A stretch of DNA of 64,000 nt from Leptolyngbya sp. CCY15150 (GCF_016888135.1 NZ_JACSWB010000207.1:366340-430339); one strand, 5' to 3'. Counted from the stretch's first letter, positions 7,271 to 17,060 are shown. Notes: a model not told the origin generated them from the sequence alone. Program-made: numbers and translations.

Positions 7271-8635
7271 ATGACCATAGACTACGATCTGGTGATTTTG
7301 GGGGGTAGTGCAGCCGGACGCAGCATGGCGCAACGGGCCGTGCAACGGGGCCTACGAGTTGCCCTGGTAGACGGCTGGCCCGAGGTGGATCGTCTACAGC
7401 AAACGGCTCAAGGTAGCCATGCTGCCTTGGTGCAGGCAGCTCGCTTGGCCCAGCAGCAGGCGCAACAGGGATGGGCGATCGCTCCTCGTCCCGCGCTCCG
7501 TGATTTACAAACCTGGGGACAGCAGCTCCCCTCCAGCAGCCTAGCCAGCTTGGCAGAACTGGGGGTGGATGTGGTAGCGGGGCCAGCAGAGTTTCGGCGG
7601 CGACCCGTGGCGGTGGTGGCAGGGGGACGAATTCTGCGATCGCGGGCCTATGGTCTTGCCACCGGCATGGAAGATGCAGTTCCCCAGATCCCCGGTATCG
7701 ACGCCGTACCCTACACAACGGTGCGATCGCTCTGGCACCAACCGCTACCGTCTACTCCCATCCATTGGCTGATCGTCGGCCATCGTCCCCAAACCGTGGA
7801 GCTGGCCCAAGCGCTGAACGGTCTAGGGCAATCCGTCACCCTGATCACCGCCCCGCGCCTCCTGCCCGCCGAAGATCCTCAGATCGCAGCCTTAATAGCC
7901 GCCCAGCTAGAAGCTGAAGGAATCGAGATTGTCTTAGGTCATCCAGAACAGGTTGACGGCCATGCCCAGGCTTGTCGCCTGCAGGTCAACGGTCAGATCT
8001 ACAAAGGCGATCGCCTCCTGGTCGATACCCAGCAACCCCAAGTGCGATCGCTCAACCTAGAGGCCGTCGGCGTGCAGTGGACGCAGAATAGCATCATTAC
8101 CGACGCCCACCTGCGCACCACCCATCCCCAGATTTATGCCCTCGGGGACGGGCTGGGCGGCTATGCCTTACCCTCCATCACCGAAGCCGAGGCCGACCTG
8201 CTGCTGTACAACCTTTGTCACCCCGGCCAGCGCACCGTACCCTACCACCACATCCCCATCACGATCCAGACTAGTCCTACCATCACCCGCATTGGCCTGA
8301 CCGAACCCCAGGCCCGGCAGCGGTACGGGGACGATCTTTGGGTGGGCATCAATCCCTTCCCTAGCGACGCCGATCGCGCCCTCGGGCAAACCACCAGCCT
8401 CGTGAAAGTGATCCTCAAGCCTGATGGACAAATCATTGGCGTCCATGGCGTAGGCAACCATACCGATGTGGCCGCCCTAGCGATCGCCCTCCAGCATCAC
8501 CATCGTTTCCACCACCTGGCCCTATCGCCCTCAACGGCCCTAGGCGCGATCGCCCAAGCCTGGCAGCAGCATCGCAGGGAGCGATCGCTGTGGTCTCGTC
8601 TCCAACCCACCTGGCTGGCCATGAACCGGGCCTAG
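7271..8635 (+). CDS. Dihydrolipoamide dehydrogenase-like flavoprotein lacking the redox disulfide
   Basis: The 454-residue protein has the layout of class I pyridine nucleotide-disulfide oxidoreductases: N-terminal FAD motif LVILGGSAAGRSMAQRAVQ, a central NAD(P) Rossmann region (IHWLIVGHRPQTVELAQAL), the second FAD motif with IYALGDGLGG at about residue 300, and a C-terminal dimerisation domain. The family's CxxxxC redox pair, which should come soon after the first FAD motif, is absent; the segment is a run of Gln/Ala helix instead. Only two cysteines exist, both in the C-terminal half. The NAD motif is also degenerate (GHRPQT replaces GxGxxG). It follows the permease by 37 bases. It may be an FAD protein with another electron path or a non-catalytic relative. 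Confidence 0.8.
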   Translation: MTIDYDLVILGGSAAGRSMAQRAVQRGLRVALVDGWPEVDRLQQTAQGSHAALVQAARLAQQQAQQGWAIAPRPALRDLQTWGQQLPSSSLASLAELGVDVVAGPAEFRRRPVAVVAGGRILRSRAYGLATGMEDAVPQIPGIDAVPYTTVRSLWHQPLPSTPIHWLIVGHRPQTVELAQALNGLGQSVTLITAPRLLPAEDPQIAALIAAQLEAEGIEIVLGHPEQVDGHAQACRLQVNGQIYKGDRLLVDTQQPQVRSLNLEAVGVQWTQNSIITDAHLRTTHPQIYALGDGLGGYALPSITEAEADLLLYNLCHPGQRTVPYHHIPITIQTSPTITRIGLTEPQARQRYGDDLWVGINPFPSDADRALGQTTSLVKVILKPDGQIIGVHGVGNHTDVAALAIALQHHHRFHHLALSPSTALGAIAQAWQQHRRERSLWSRLQPTWLAMNRA

Positions 8636-8781
8636 CAGCGTTCCTGATGCCAGTTCCTATAGATTGCCAGGTTAGACTACCTGGATGTACTACAACGTGT
8701 GACAAGTCATGGGTTCAGTTCGTTATAGTAGAAACGAGTTTACCCATGCTGCAATACATCATCCCTCTTAAGGCATAAACC

Positions 8782-9477
8782 ATGGCTGTTAACGTTGTGT
8801 ACGAATCCACCGATCATCGGGCAGCCCAAGATATCGATGCGTTAAGGCAGGTCTTTGAGCATTTCACGGCCACCAGTTGCCCCCGAAGCTACAACTTTCA
8901 CCTGCACACCACCTGCTCCGATGGACGGCTGAGTCCCAGGCAGGTAATCGATCAAGCGATCGCCTTGGGCTTAAAAGGTCTAGCCATCACCGATCACCAT
9001 TCCGTTCGTGGATACGACCAAGCTCAAGCCTATTTGGCCCAGGTTGCGCCCGCCGATTCCCAGCCCCGACTGTGGACAGGAATGGAAATTAGTGCCGGTC
9101 TTTTGGACAACGAAGTCCATATTCTCTGCTACGGCTTTGATCCCAGCCACACCGCCCTGAAGCCCTACCTGCAACAGAGAACCCCTAGAGGACTGGACTA
9201 CGAAGCCACCCAGGTGATTAACGCCGTGCATCAAGCGGGCGGGCTTGCCGTCTTGGCCCATCCAGATCGCTATCGGCGATCGCCCCAAGACTTGATCGAC
9301 ACCGCCGCCACCTTGGGCATTGACGGCGTTGAGGTGTTCTACGCCTACAATAACCCTAGCCCTTGGACGCCCAGCCCTCGCCAAACTCAGCTGGTTCAAG
9401 ACCTAGCCAACCAATATGGCTTGCTGAAAACCGGCGGTACAGATACCCATGGACTCAGCCTGTTGCAGCGGATCTAG
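8782..9477 (+). CDS. PHP-domain metal-dependent phosphoesterase
   Basis: PHP-domain proteins hydrolyse phosphoesters using two or three metal ions held by His/Asp/Glu motifs. All motifs are visible in the 231-residue protein: HLHTTCSDG (about residue 41), ITDHHSV (about 72), GMEISA (about 102), VLAHPDRY (about 159) and GTDTHG near the end. The N-terminal 35 residues precede the domain. The size fits the YciV/TrpH-like single-domain group, which includes enzymes acting on nucleotide 3',5'-bisphosphates or RNA ends, so the substrate here is unknown. The ATG at 8782 has a weak purine-rich upstream sequence. A 146-base spacer separates it from the flavoprotein gene, so it probably has its own promoter. 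Confidence 0.85.
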   Translation: MAVNVVYESTDHRAAQDIDALRQVFEHFTATSCPRSYNFHLHTTCSDGRLSPRQVIDQAIALGLKGLAITDHHSVRGYDQAQAYLAQVAPADSQPRLWTGMEISAGLLDNEVHILCYGFDPSHTALKPYLQQRTPRGLDYEATQVINAVHQAGGLAVLAHPDRYRRSPQDLIDTAATLGIDGVEVFYAYNNPSPWTPSPRQTQLVQDLANQYGLLKTGGTDTHGLSLLQRI

Positions 9478-9683
9478 CCCCGTCCATGGCACAAAAATAA
9501 CCCCCAGATGGTGCAAACCAGTCTGAGGGCATCTAAGCACATAATAAATAGACAACAGCTAGAGCAAGTTTAGATCGATTCATCCTGATTGTGTTGGGCT
9601 CAACCGGTCAGCGACCACACCCAGTCTCAAGACAACGATAGGTCAGGGACAAGCGTTCCACCGCCATCACCCAAGCGGTCTCT

Positions 9684-9794
9684 CTATTGGAGACCACCAC
9701 TTTGCAGCGTCATCAACCCGATAATGCCAATGCTGACCACCAGCAAAAGACCTGCTAATGAGAGGGACTGGCCTAGGTGATTTGAAGATTTCAT
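9684..9794 (-). CDS. Possible 36-residue single-helix membrane peptide
   Basis: The reading frame starts at ATG 9794 and ends at a TAG at 9684-9686. It has a short polar N-terminus (MKSSNHLGQSL), one continuous hydrophobic helix of about 20 residues (LAGLLLVVSIGIIGLM) and a short polar tail ending in QSGGLQ. The size and shape are those of the low-molecular-weight photosystem, cytochrome b6f or NDH subunits, but I cannot match it to PsbM, PsbT, PsbX, PsbY, Psb30, PetL, PetN or PsaM by sequence. An AGGG sequence lies about a dozen bases upstream. It stands alone in a long spacer behind the htpG terminator. It could be a chance frame. Confidence 0.4.
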   Translation of the reverse strand: MKSSNHLGQSLSLAGLLLVVSIGIIGLMTLQSGGLQ

Positions 9795-10046
9795 ACGTTA
9801 TAAACCCTGGTTAATCAGGAATGTTATCGATTGTGTTTTGAGATTATCAGCGATCGCTTTTATCCCAAAGAAACGTAACGAATCCTTAGAAGAACCTCAT
9901 GGTTCTTCAAGAAGGCTGAAGTAAGCAGTTCACTCAATATGTCTGCTTTGTTACATTATGGGGAGCGATCGCCCTCGGTCAAATCGTGCTGAAGTCGCGC
10001 CAAGCTCAAGCGTTCACGTTGGAGTCATCGTCTGGGATATACCCAC

Positions 10047-10069
10047 AAAAAAGGCGGGCAGGGCCCGCC
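10047..10069 (-). terminator. Rho-independent terminator of htpG
   Basis: On the minus strand a perfect 7-bp GC stem (GGCGGGC / GCCCGCC, arms 10063-10069 and 10053-10059) with a 3-nt loop is followed by six T residues (10047-10052). It lies 25 bases past the htpG stop. Confidence 0.9.
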
Positions 10070-10093
10070 GGATGATCATCGACTCGTGAGTTT

Positions 10094-12082
10094 CTATTTA
10101 GTGAGTTGCGTCAGCACTTGGTTTGATCGCGCCACGAAGTCTTTCATACCGTCAGCATCAAAACCTTTCTGAGCCATCAGCGCTAGGTCATACACATGGT
10201 GGCAGAGCATGGTAGCCAACTGCGCCGAGGGAGAATCGCCCTCGCTGGTGACAATCGCTCCTTGCTGCAGCTTCAGGAGGTTGTCGATCAGCGGATGGGC
10301 GGTGTTCACCAACAGAATGTGCTCATCGGGGAATTCCGCCGTTTTCTGTTCAAACATGGCCGTCATATCCCGCATCCGACGCATAGCTTCCGGCAGCAGA
10401 ACCATAGCCGGCGGCGTTTTGGCATCATCAGACTTGAGCGCTTCGGTACGAATGGTCACCTTGGGCTTCTGCAAGGCCTGCTCAAATAGCTCCTTCACCA
10501 CTTCACTGCGGGTTTTGTTGGTGCTGGGATCGACGATTTCCGCTTCTTTGTCCTTGTTCAGCAAGGAGTCATCCAGTTCCGCATCAACCCGAGAGAAGCT
10601 CAGGTCAGAATATTCCCGTTCTAGGAAGCCGACAAAGTGAGTATCAATGAAGGAGTCGAAGAACAGCACCTCTAGCCCTTGGCTCTTGTGCAGTTCTACA
10701 TAGGTAGCCTGGGCTGCCGGATCGGTGCAGTAAAACACTCGATTCTCATGCTTCGCTTGGTTGCGCTCTAGGTAATCCTTGAGGGTGGTGTAGAACTGTC
10801 CTGCCCCATCCTTAGCAACCACTGGAGCATTATCATTGGCAGGGGTTTCCCACACATCACCGTCAGCCGTTTGCACCTCAACCGCGACGGATTCTGACGC
10901 TGGGTCAGGGCTGAGATCCGCCGTGGTGCGGTAGATGAGGATATCTTCAACTTGCTTCTTGAACTTGTCGTCGTTCAACGAGCCAAACTTGACGAAGGTG
11001 CCTAGGTCTTGCCAACAGCGCACATATTCCAGCAGGTCATCGCGATAGAGTTCCTTGAGGCGATCGCCCACTTTTTTGGCGATATAGTCGGCAATGCGCC
11101 GCACGGTGCGATCGTTTTGCAGGAAGCTGCGGGAAACGTTGAGGGGAATATCCACGCTGTCAATCACGCCGCGCAGGGGCAGCAGGAAGCGGGGAATCAC
11201 CTCTTCGCAGTTGTCGCTGACAAACACTTGGTTGCAGAACAGCTTGATCTGGCTCTTGGTGATGTCTACATCGGGCTTGAGCTTGGGGAAGTAGAGAATC
11301 CCGTTGACCACAAAGGGATAGTCGGTATTCAAATGCACCCAAAGCAATGGCTCGTCTTGGAAGGGATAGAGATAGCGGTAGAACTCTAGGTAGTCCTCAT
11401 CCGTAAGGTTGCTCGGCGATTCTTTCCAGGGTGCTTTTTGCTTGTTGATTTGCTCGTCGCCCAAGAGAATGGGCACCGGCATAAAGTCACAGTAGGTTTT
11501 CACCAACTGCTTAATGCGGTAATCCTCTAGGTACTCCTTCTCCTCTTCCAGCAAGTGCAGGGTGATGGTGGTGCCGCGATCGGTTCTGGTGGATTCGCTC
11601 AGTTCAAACTGGGTGCTGCCATCACAGGACCAATGCACCGCTTGGGCACCGTCTTGGTAGGACAGGGTATCAATTTCTACCTTCGAGGCCACCATGAAGG
11701 AGGAGTAAAAGCCTAGACCAAAGTGACCGATAATTTGCTGATCGTTGGCATCTTTGTACTTCTGGACAAACTCCTCGGCGCTGGAGAAGGCAACTTGGTT
11801 AATGTACTTTTTCACCTCATCGGCGGTCATGCCGATGCCGGTATCGGTGACCGATAGGGTGTTGTTGTCTTTATCAATAGAAATCTGAATTTTGGGTTCG
11901 CTAATGTCCCCCGAATATTCGCCACGACGGGAGACCATGCTGAGCTTGCTGATGGCATCTACCGCGTTGGAAATAAGTTCACGCAGAAAGATTTCGTGGT
12001 CGGAATACAGCCATTTTTTGATAATTGGGAAAATATTCTCAGTATGGATACTGATGTTTCCCTGTTCCAGGATGGTGGTCAT
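10094..12082 (-). CDS. htpG: Molecular chaperone HtpG (Hsp90)
   Basis: HtpG is the bacterial Hsp90, a dimeric cytoplasmic ATP-dependent chaperone; in cyanobacteria it stabilises phycobilisome linkers and uroporphyrinogen decarboxylase and is needed for heat tolerance. The 662-residue protein has the GHKL ATPase domain with LRELISNAVDAISK (about residue 35), the DTGIGMT motif and GHFGLGFYSSFMV lid region, then the middle domain (PLLWVHLNTDYPF, GVIDSVDIPLNVSRSFLQ) and the C-terminal dimerisation domain. I chose ATG 12082 because the family starts MTTILEQGNISIHTEN; the upstream in-frame ATG would add 26 unrelated residues. It sits just downstream of clpB on the same strand, a chaperone cluster, but a 289-base spacer suggests separate promoters. 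Confidence 0.96.
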   Translation of the reverse strand: MTTILEQGNISIHTENIFPIIKKWLYSDHEIFLRELISNAVDAISKLSMVSRRGEYSGDISEPKIQISIDKDNNTLSVTDTGIGMTADEVKKYINQVAFSSAEEFVQKYKDANDQQIIGHFGLGFYSSFMVASKVEIDTLSYQDGAQAVHWSCDGSTQFELSESTRTDRGTTITLHLLEEEKEYLEDYRIKQLVKTYCDFMPVPILLGDEQINKQKAPWKESPSNLTDEDYLEFYRYLYPFQDEPLLWVHLNTDYPFVVNGILYFPKLKPDVDITKSQIKLFCNQVFVSDNCEEVIPRFLLPLRGVIDSVDIPLNVSRSFLQNDRTVRRIADYIAKKVGDRLKELYRDDLLEYVRCWQDLGTFVKFGSLNDDKFKKQVEDILIYRTTADLSPDPASESVAVEVQTADGDVWETPANDNAPVVAKDGAGQFYTTLKDYLERNQAKHENRVFYCTDPAAQATYVELHKSQGLEVLFFDSFIDTHFVGFLEREYSDLSFSRVDAELDDSLLNKDKEAEIVDPSTNKTRSEVVKELFEQALQKPKVTIRTEALKSDDAKTPPAMVLLPEAMRRMRDMTAMFEQKTAEFPDEHILLVNTAHPLIDNLLKLQQGAIVTSEGDSPSAQLATMLCHHVYDLALMAQKGFDADGMKDFVARSNQVLTQLTK

Positions 12083-12203
12083 GGTTTCGTCAAAGTACGG
12101 TAAAAGAATAGGGAGGGTGGGCCTGGATAGTCCGCGCATTGGAAACAGCCAGGACAGCATCTAAGCCATAGAGTGACGGTTCAAACCATGGTGACAACCG
12201 TTG

Positions 12204-12222
12204 GTTTAACCCATGGGTCAAC
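12204..12222. promoter_or_regulatory. Near-palindrome upstream of htpG, possible operator
   Basis: GTTTAACCCATGGGTCAAC is symmetric about CCATGG apart from one position in each arm, and similar half-sites (AACCATGG, AACAACCAT) flank it. It lies about 120 bases before the htpG start. No CIRCE element (TTAGCACTC/GAGTGCTAA) is present. A regulatory role is only a guess. Confidence 0.3.
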
Positions 12223-12371
12223 AACCATTCAACTCGTTCAGATGTTCAATTAGGTTCAACTGGCGTGCAGCAACTCTTTAATAGTGGGCGATCGCTCCCC
12301 TTCACGGTTAGATCCACCATAGCGGGATAGCCCTACCGGGCCGGATGCGGATTTCCCTACCCGCGGCCGCA

Positions 12372-15023
12372 TCACTCTACAGCAACCGGTTCTGCCACAA
12401 CGACGTCTTTTTTACAGAAGGTTAAGCCCTGGCTGCCAGCGTCTACCAAAATCGTATCGCCCTCGGTAAAGGTTAGGTCTAGAATTTGGGTGGCCAAGGG
12501 GTTTTCCAACTCCTTCTGCAGGGCCCGTTTCAGCGGTCGCGCCCCGTAGACCGGATCGTAGCCCACATCGGCAATATATTGCTCCGCTGCGTTCGTGAGT
12601 TCGATGCTGAGCTTTTGATCGGCCAAGAGGCGATGAATGCGGCGCATCTGGATGCTGACAATTTTCCGCAGTTCCTTCAATGTCAACGGATGGAACAGGA
12701 TAATGTCATCCACTCGGTTGAGAAATTCAGGACGGAAGTGCGATCGCAACGCCTGCAAAACACGCGATCGCATCTCGTCATACTTATCATCATCCCCAGA
12801 TACATCCAGAATGTATTGGGAACCAATGTTGCTGGTCATGACAATCACAGTGTTGCAGAAATCCACCGATCGCCCCTGGGAATCGGTCACCTGCCCATCA
12901 TCCAGCACCTGCAGCAAGATGTTGAACACATCGGGATGGGCCTTTTCCACCTCATCCAGCAGCAGCACCGAGTAGGGATGGCGGCGAATGGCCTCCGTCA
13001 ATTGCCCACCTTCCTCATAGCCCACATAGCCCGGAGGCGCTCCCACCAAGCGAGACACCGAGTGCTTCTCCATATATTCCGACATATCCAGCCGCACGAG
13101 GGCCTCGCCCGTGTCAAACAGCGACTCAGCCAAGGTGCGCGCTAGTTCGGTTTTACCCACCCCCGTGGGGCCCATGAACAGGAACGAGCCAATCGGTCGC
13201 CCCGGATCTTTCATGCCCGCCCGGGCCCGACGAATGGCCGCCGCCACCGCCGCCACCGCCTCGTCTTGACCAATCACCCGTTCATGAAGCACCGATTCGA
13301 GCTGCAGCAGCTTTTGCCGCTCCGACTCCAGCAAACGATTGACCGGAATGCCCGTCCACTTGGCCACAATTTCGGCAATATCGGCCTCGGTGACCTGCTC
13401 ACGCAGCATGGTTTCTCCCCGAGACTGGATGTCAATCAGGACGGCTTCCTTGGCTTCCAGATCATGCTGCACGGTTTCCAGCCGACCGTACTTCAGCTGA
13501 GCGGCGGTATTCAAGTCGTAGGCTCGTTCTGCCTGCTCAATTTGCAGGCGCAGGTGCTCTTCTTCTTCCTTGAGGTGGTTAATTTCCGTGAGGATAAGTT
13601 TCTCGGATTCCCACTGAGAACTCAGACCATCTTTTTGCACCGTCAGGTCTGAGATTTCGCTGTCAATGCGTTCGAGCCGATCTTGGGATGATTTATAGTC
13701 CCGCGAGGCAACCCCGAGGCGATCGCCCTCCCCCTCCAAAGACAGCTTTTCCATCTCAAGCTGCATCAAGCGGCGCTCAATGGTTTCTAGCTCCACGGGC
13801 TTGGAGGTGATTTCCATCTTCAGCTTGGCCGCGGCTTCATCCACCAAATCGATGGCCTTGTCTGGCAGGAAGCGATCGCTGATGTAGCGATCAGACAACG
13901 TCGCCGCCGCCACTAGGGCCGAGTCGGAAATCTTAACGCCGTGGTGGACTTCATAGCGCTCCTTCAGCCCCCGCAGAATGGAGATGGTATTTTCCACACT
14001 GGGCTGCCCCACCATCACCTGCTGAAAGCGCCGCTCTAGGGCCGCGTCTTTTTCAATATGCTTACGATATTCATCAATCGTCGTCGCGCCAATACAGCGC
14101 AGCTCACCCCGAGCCAGCATGGGTTTGAGCAGATTACTGGCATCCGTGGTGCCCTGACTGCCGCCAGCGCCCACAACGGTGTGTAGTTCATCGATAAACA
14201 AAATCACCTGTCCATCCGACCCGGTCACCTCCCGCAGCACCGATCGCAGCCGTTCTTCAAACTCGCCACGATACTTGGCCCCCGCAATCAACGAGCCCAT
14301 GTCGAGGGTAATGAGCTGACGATTTTTCAGGGATTCGGGCACATCACCGTTAATAATCCGTTGCGCCAGACCTTCAGCGATCGCTGTTTTGCCCACCCCC
14401 GGCTCCCCAATCAACACCGGATTATTCTTAGTGCGGCGCGACAGCACCTGCACCACCCGACGAATTTCTTCATCCCGCCCAATCACCGGATCCAGCTTGC
14501 CGGCCTTGGCCTGCTCCGTCAGATCTCGACCAAAGCGTTCGAGGGCATTGTAGCGAGACTCCGGCCGTCGATCCTCCACGCGCTGGCTGCCTCGGGTGGC
14601 CTTAATAGCCGCCTCAAGCTGTCGAGAATCGAGCGCCATGCGCGAAATTCGCCGATTGACCCGCTCATACTCAGCAATGCCTAGCAGCAGATGCTCCACG
14701 GCGATGTAGTCATCTTTCCAGGTTTTGCGAGACAGTTCAGCTTGGTCTAGAGCTTGGTCGGTGCTTTGCCCAAGGTACAGTTGACTGGTATCCGAGGCAC
14801 GGCCTTGCCGCTGAATAAAGGCTTCGAGAACCTGCTTGAGACCTTCAACCTCAATGCTGGCTTGGGCTAACAGCTTGCCTGCTAGTCCCTCCTGTTCAAG
14901 CAAGGCAATCAGCACATGTTCAATTTCAAGATATTGCCCGCGAAAACGACGCACCACATCTTGAGAACTGACAATGGCTTGCCACGCTTCTTCGGTGAAC
15001 TTATTGGGATCAGTTGGCTGCAT
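12372..15023 (-). CDS. clpB: ATP-dependent disaggregase ClpB
   Basis: ClpB is a ring-forming Hsp100 that extracts proteins from aggregates together with DnaK. The 883-residue protein has the full domain order: Clp N-domain (residues 1-145, two repeats), AAA1 with Walker [10 protein letters not shown] (about residue 207) and Walker B ILFIDELH, the long coiled-coil middle domain that separates ClpB from ClpC (about residues 395-530), AAA2 with GPTGVGKTE (about 609) and [13 protein letters not shown], and a C-terminal small domain. No ClpP-binding loop of the ClpA/ClpC type is evident. The ATG at 15023 fits the family start [14 protein letters not shown]. Cyanobacteria carry two ClpB types and I cannot tell from this alone which it is. 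Confidence 0.96.
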   Translation of the reverse strand: MQPTDPNKFTEEAWQAIVSSQDVVRRFRGQYLEIEHVLIALLEQEGLAGKLLAQASIEVEGLKQVLEAFIQRQGRASDTSQLYLGQSTDQALDQAELSRKTWKDDYIAVEHLLLGIAEYERVNRRISRMALDSRQLEAAIKATRGSQRVEDRRPESRYNALERFGRDLTEQAKAGKLDPVIGRDEEIRRVVQVLSRRTKNNPVLIGEPGVGKTAIAEGLAQRIINGDVPESLKNRQLITLDMGSLIAGAKYRGEFEERLRSVLREVTGSDGQVILFIDELHTVVGAGGSQGTTDASNLLKPMLARGELRCIGATTIDEYRKHIEKDAALERRFQQVMVGQPSVENTISILRGLKERYEVHHGVKISDSALVAAATLSDRYISDRFLPDKAIDLVDEAAAKLKMEITSKPVELETIERRLMQLEMEKLSLEGEGDRLGVASRDYKSSQDRLERIDSEISDLTVQKDGLSSQWESEKLILTEINHLKEEEEHLRLQIEQAERAYDLNTAAQLKYGRLETVQHDLEAKEAVLIDIQSRGETMLREQVTEADIAEIVAKWTGIPVNRLLESERQKLLQLESVLHERVIGQDEAVAAVAAAIRRARAGMKDPGRPIGSFLFMGPTGVGKTELARTLAESLFDTGEALVRLDMSEYMEKHSVSRLVGAPPGYVGYEEGGQLTEAIRRHPYSVLLLDEVEKAHPDVFNILLQVLDDGQVTDSQGRSVDFCNTVIVMTSNIGSQYILDVSGDDDKYDEMRSRVLQALRSHFRPEFLNRVDDIILFHPLTLKELRKIVSIQMRRIHRLLADQKLSIELTNAAEQYIADVGYDPVYGARPLKRALQKELENPLATQILDLTFTEGDTILVDAGSQGLTFCKKDVVVAEPVAVE

Positions 15024-15166
15024 AGTCTACCCAGACGGTGCTTAATCAAAACGTTTAGAGCTTTTAGTATATCAACCCTCGCACCGGGATCCGGGGTGGC
15101 TGATGGGGAATCTCCTGGGTGCGATCGCCCACAACCACACCCCCAGCCCCCCCCGATCCTCTAGGC

Positions 15167-16129
15167 TTAGTAAATTGCGGTTGTAAAGGTCACCAGATCA
15201 TTCGTCTCATCTACTACGCCGGTGAGCGTCTCCGTACTGCCCTGCACCGTGAGAGTTAGGGTAAAGGGAATCGTCCCCACGGTCTCATTGCATCGGGTGT
15301 ATAGACTCACTGCAACCACATATTCTCCAGCCGGAGCCTGCCCAGCCGGCCAAAAAATATTTTCCACCGGCGCACTCGTAACCCCCTCACAGAGAGCATT
15401 AGCGTCTACATCCAGTTGCCCACCGCTGGAGACCGGTGTGTTATCAAACGCCACAATGTTTCCATCCGGATCCATCACCGCCAGATCCAGATCATGGGTG
15501 CTATCCCAGCGCAAGGTGGCTTGTAGATCGCCAGTCCCCAGAACGGTGGTCATCCGCACCTGATAGACACCGCGCTCTCCAGGGGCAAAAGATGTCACCA
15601 CCACGATATAGTCTCCATTGCTAGGCAAGGAGGTATTGATAGCGGAATTGAAGTTAGACGAATTAATATCGTCGTTTTCGGCGATCAGGGTGCCGTCGGG
15701 GCCAATCAAGACCAGGTAGGTATCAAAGTCTGGGCTGGTGAGACTGAGATTGATAGACTGCCCAGCTCGGCCCACAAAGGAATAGACATCATACACACCC
15801 CCATCCACCGGGGAAGGCTCGTCATTGTCATCCAGGGATCCCTGCTGATCGAGCAGCACGGCTGTGTTGCTCTCCCCCTGCTTCCGCAAGTCAGCCTCTA
15901 GGGCGATCGCTCTCCCTGAGTTCATCTCTTCAGAGATCGGGATAGATAGCGGGGCTAGACGTCCTCGACTAGCTTTAACGACGGGCTCAAGCATTTGCCC
16001 AACCGTTGGCCCATCCAGCCCAAGGGGCGATCGCTCTAGCTTAGAAGGGGCCGCCTGGACGGGGGCAGCCAGGGCCAAGGTTGCTACGACAGACAGAGGG
16101 GTAATCAAGGTGAAGAATGGAATGCGCAT
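15167..16129 (-). CDS. Secreted protein with a PPC (pre-peptidase C-terminal) domain
   Basis: The 320-residue protein begins with a signal peptide (hydrophobic core about residues 6-22, cleavage likely after VQAAP), so it is exported. Residues about 105-200 form a PPC domain with the typical DVYSFVGRAGQSINLSL start, YLVLIGPDGTLIAENDD middle and YIVVVTSFAPGERGVYQV end. A second beta-sandwich region (about 205-315) reads LRWDSTHDLDLAVMDPDGN with a cysteine pair, resembling the YfaP/DUF2135-like fold found in secreted proteins. No catalytic domain is attached, so it probably binds protein or polysaccharide outside the cell membrane. It lies 38 bases upstream of... rather, just after rlmH on the same strand, and may share its transcript. 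Confidence 0.75.
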   Translation of the reverse strand: MRIPFFTLITPLSVVATLALAAPVQAAPSKLERSPLGLDGPTVGQMLEPVVKASRGRLAPLSIPISEEMNSGRAIALEADLRKQGESNTAVLLDQQGSLDDNDEPSPVDGGVYDVYSFVGRAGQSINLSLTSPDFDTYLVLIGPDGTLIAENDDINSSNFNSAINTSLPSNGDYIVVVTSFAPGERGVYQVRMTTVLGTGDLQATLRWDSTHDLDLAVMDPDGNIVAFDNTPVSSGGQLDVDANALCEGVTSAPVENIFWPAGQAPAGEYVVAVSLYTRCNETVGTIPFTLTLTVQGSTETLTGVVDETNDLVTFTTAIY

Positions 16130-16167
16130 GGTTATGTGTCGCGATCGTCGCGTCTCTAGGCAAAGAA

Positions 16168-16590
16168 TTACTTATGGTAGCCGGTGTTATTGAGAATAGC
16201 TTTAGCTCGGTAGAGTTGTTCGACCAAAAATAACCGCGCCATCTCATGGGTAAAGGTCATGGGCGATAGGCTGATTAGGTGATCGGCCTGGGCTCGCATC
16301 TCTTCTCCAACGCCGTCCGGCCCGCCGATGATAAAGGCGAGGGGCGTGGCTCCGGCTTGGCGAATGAAGTCAGCAAATTCTAACGAGGTGTAGCCCTTGC
16401 CCCATTCCGATAGCACAATCACCCTGTCTTGAGACTGGAGGAGCGATCGCACCTTTTGGGCCTCCTTCGCCGGCGTCGAGTCCTTAATTTCCGTAATGCT
16501 CAACTCCGGCAACCGCTTCCAATACTCCTGGATACCTTGCTGAATCCAGCCTTTCTTCACCTTACCCACGGCAATAATTCTAGGACGCAT
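16168..16590 (-). CDS. rlmH: 23S rRNA pseudouridine-1915 N3-methyltransferase RlmH
   Basis: RlmH is a SPOUT methyltransferase that methylates pseudouridine 1915 in helix 69 of 23S rRNA with S-adenosylmethionine on assembled 70S ribosomes. The 140-residue protein has the family length and the SPOUT knot motif FIIGGPDGVGEE at about residues 86-97, followed by the C-terminal block SLSPMTFTHEMARLFLVEQLYRA and the end GYHK. The ATG at 16590 starts the known MRPRIIAVGKVKKGW-type N-terminus; the frame stays open further upstream but this overlaps the next gene. It starts five bases after the stop of the ABA4-like gene, so the two are probably one transcript. Confidence 0.95.
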   Translation of the reverse strand: MRPRIIAVGKVKKGWIQQGIQEYWKRLPELSITEIKDSTPAKEAQKVRSLLQSQDRVIVLSEWGKGYTSLEFADFIRQAGATPLAFIIGGPDGVGEEMRAQADHLISLSPMTFTHEMARLFLVEQLYRAKAILNNTGYHK

Positions 16591-16595
16591 GGCAC

Positions 16596-17060
16596 CTACG
16601 GCGACTCCGGCACCGACTCCGCTGGAGCATCTGCCCCGCGCCCTGCCACCGCCTGCACCACAAACCGAGTAGCCAGATGGGACAACAAGCCCATGGGCCC
16701 GGCAAACAAACACAGGAGGAGGGAGTGAATCGTCCACACCCCGGTGCGTAGACCTTCTTGATAAATCCAGCGCCCCACAAACAGATCCATCACCAAGAAA
16801 TGCACCCAGCCGGTCGCCGTAATCTGGGGATCGGAGAACAGGCGTGCCAGATCGGTCAAGGTGGGATTGGCAAAGGATTCTGCCGTCTCGGGAGAAAGCC
16901 CAGTAATAAAGAGATAGATATAAACAACCGCTAGGATGGCAAAGGGCACCGTCGAGTTGATAATTCGCTGAGTAATGCCCCATTTGGGCAGCACAATCAT
17001 CAGCAACCAGAAGGGCAAGACAAACACGTTTGCCCCATCAAAAATTACGTCAAGAGTCAT
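16596..17060 (-). CDS. ABA4-like membrane protein (DUF4281)
   Basis: The 154-residue protein has four hydrophobic helices (about residues 5-25, 37-55, 83-100 and 108-130) and the family signatures NVFVLPFWLLMIVLP near the N-terminus, HFLVMDLFVGRWIYQEG in the middle and LFAGPMGLL after it. It belongs to the family named after plant ABA4, which is needed to make neoxanthin in chloroplasts; the cyanobacterial relatives have no settled reaction. Acting at the thylakoid or cell membrane in carotenoid metabolism is an inference. A short hydrophilic C-terminal tail ends the protein. It is the first gene of a pair with rlmH, five bases apart. Confidence 0.82.
   Translation of the reverse strand: MTLDVIFDGANVFVLPFWLLMIVLPKWGITQRIINSTVPFAILAVVYIYLFITGLSPETAESFANPTLTDLARLFSDPQITATGWVHFLVMDLFVGRWIYQEGLRTGVWTIHSLLLCLFAGPMGLLSHLATRFVVQAVAGRGADAPAESVPESP

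Larger units (their letters stand above)
9478..10093. other. Spacer holding one possible small gene and the htpG terminator
   Basis: Of the 616 bases, 9684-9794 on the minus strand encodes a plausible 36-residue membrane peptide and 10047-10069 is the htpG terminator. The remainder (including 9595-9680 and 9800-10040) contains HIP1 copies but no supported gene. Confidence 0.5.

Noticed and set aside
12083..12371. CIRCE/HrcA operator upstream of htpG
   Set aside because: No TTAGCACTC-N9-GAGTGCTAA match on either strand; only the unrelated near-palindrome is present.
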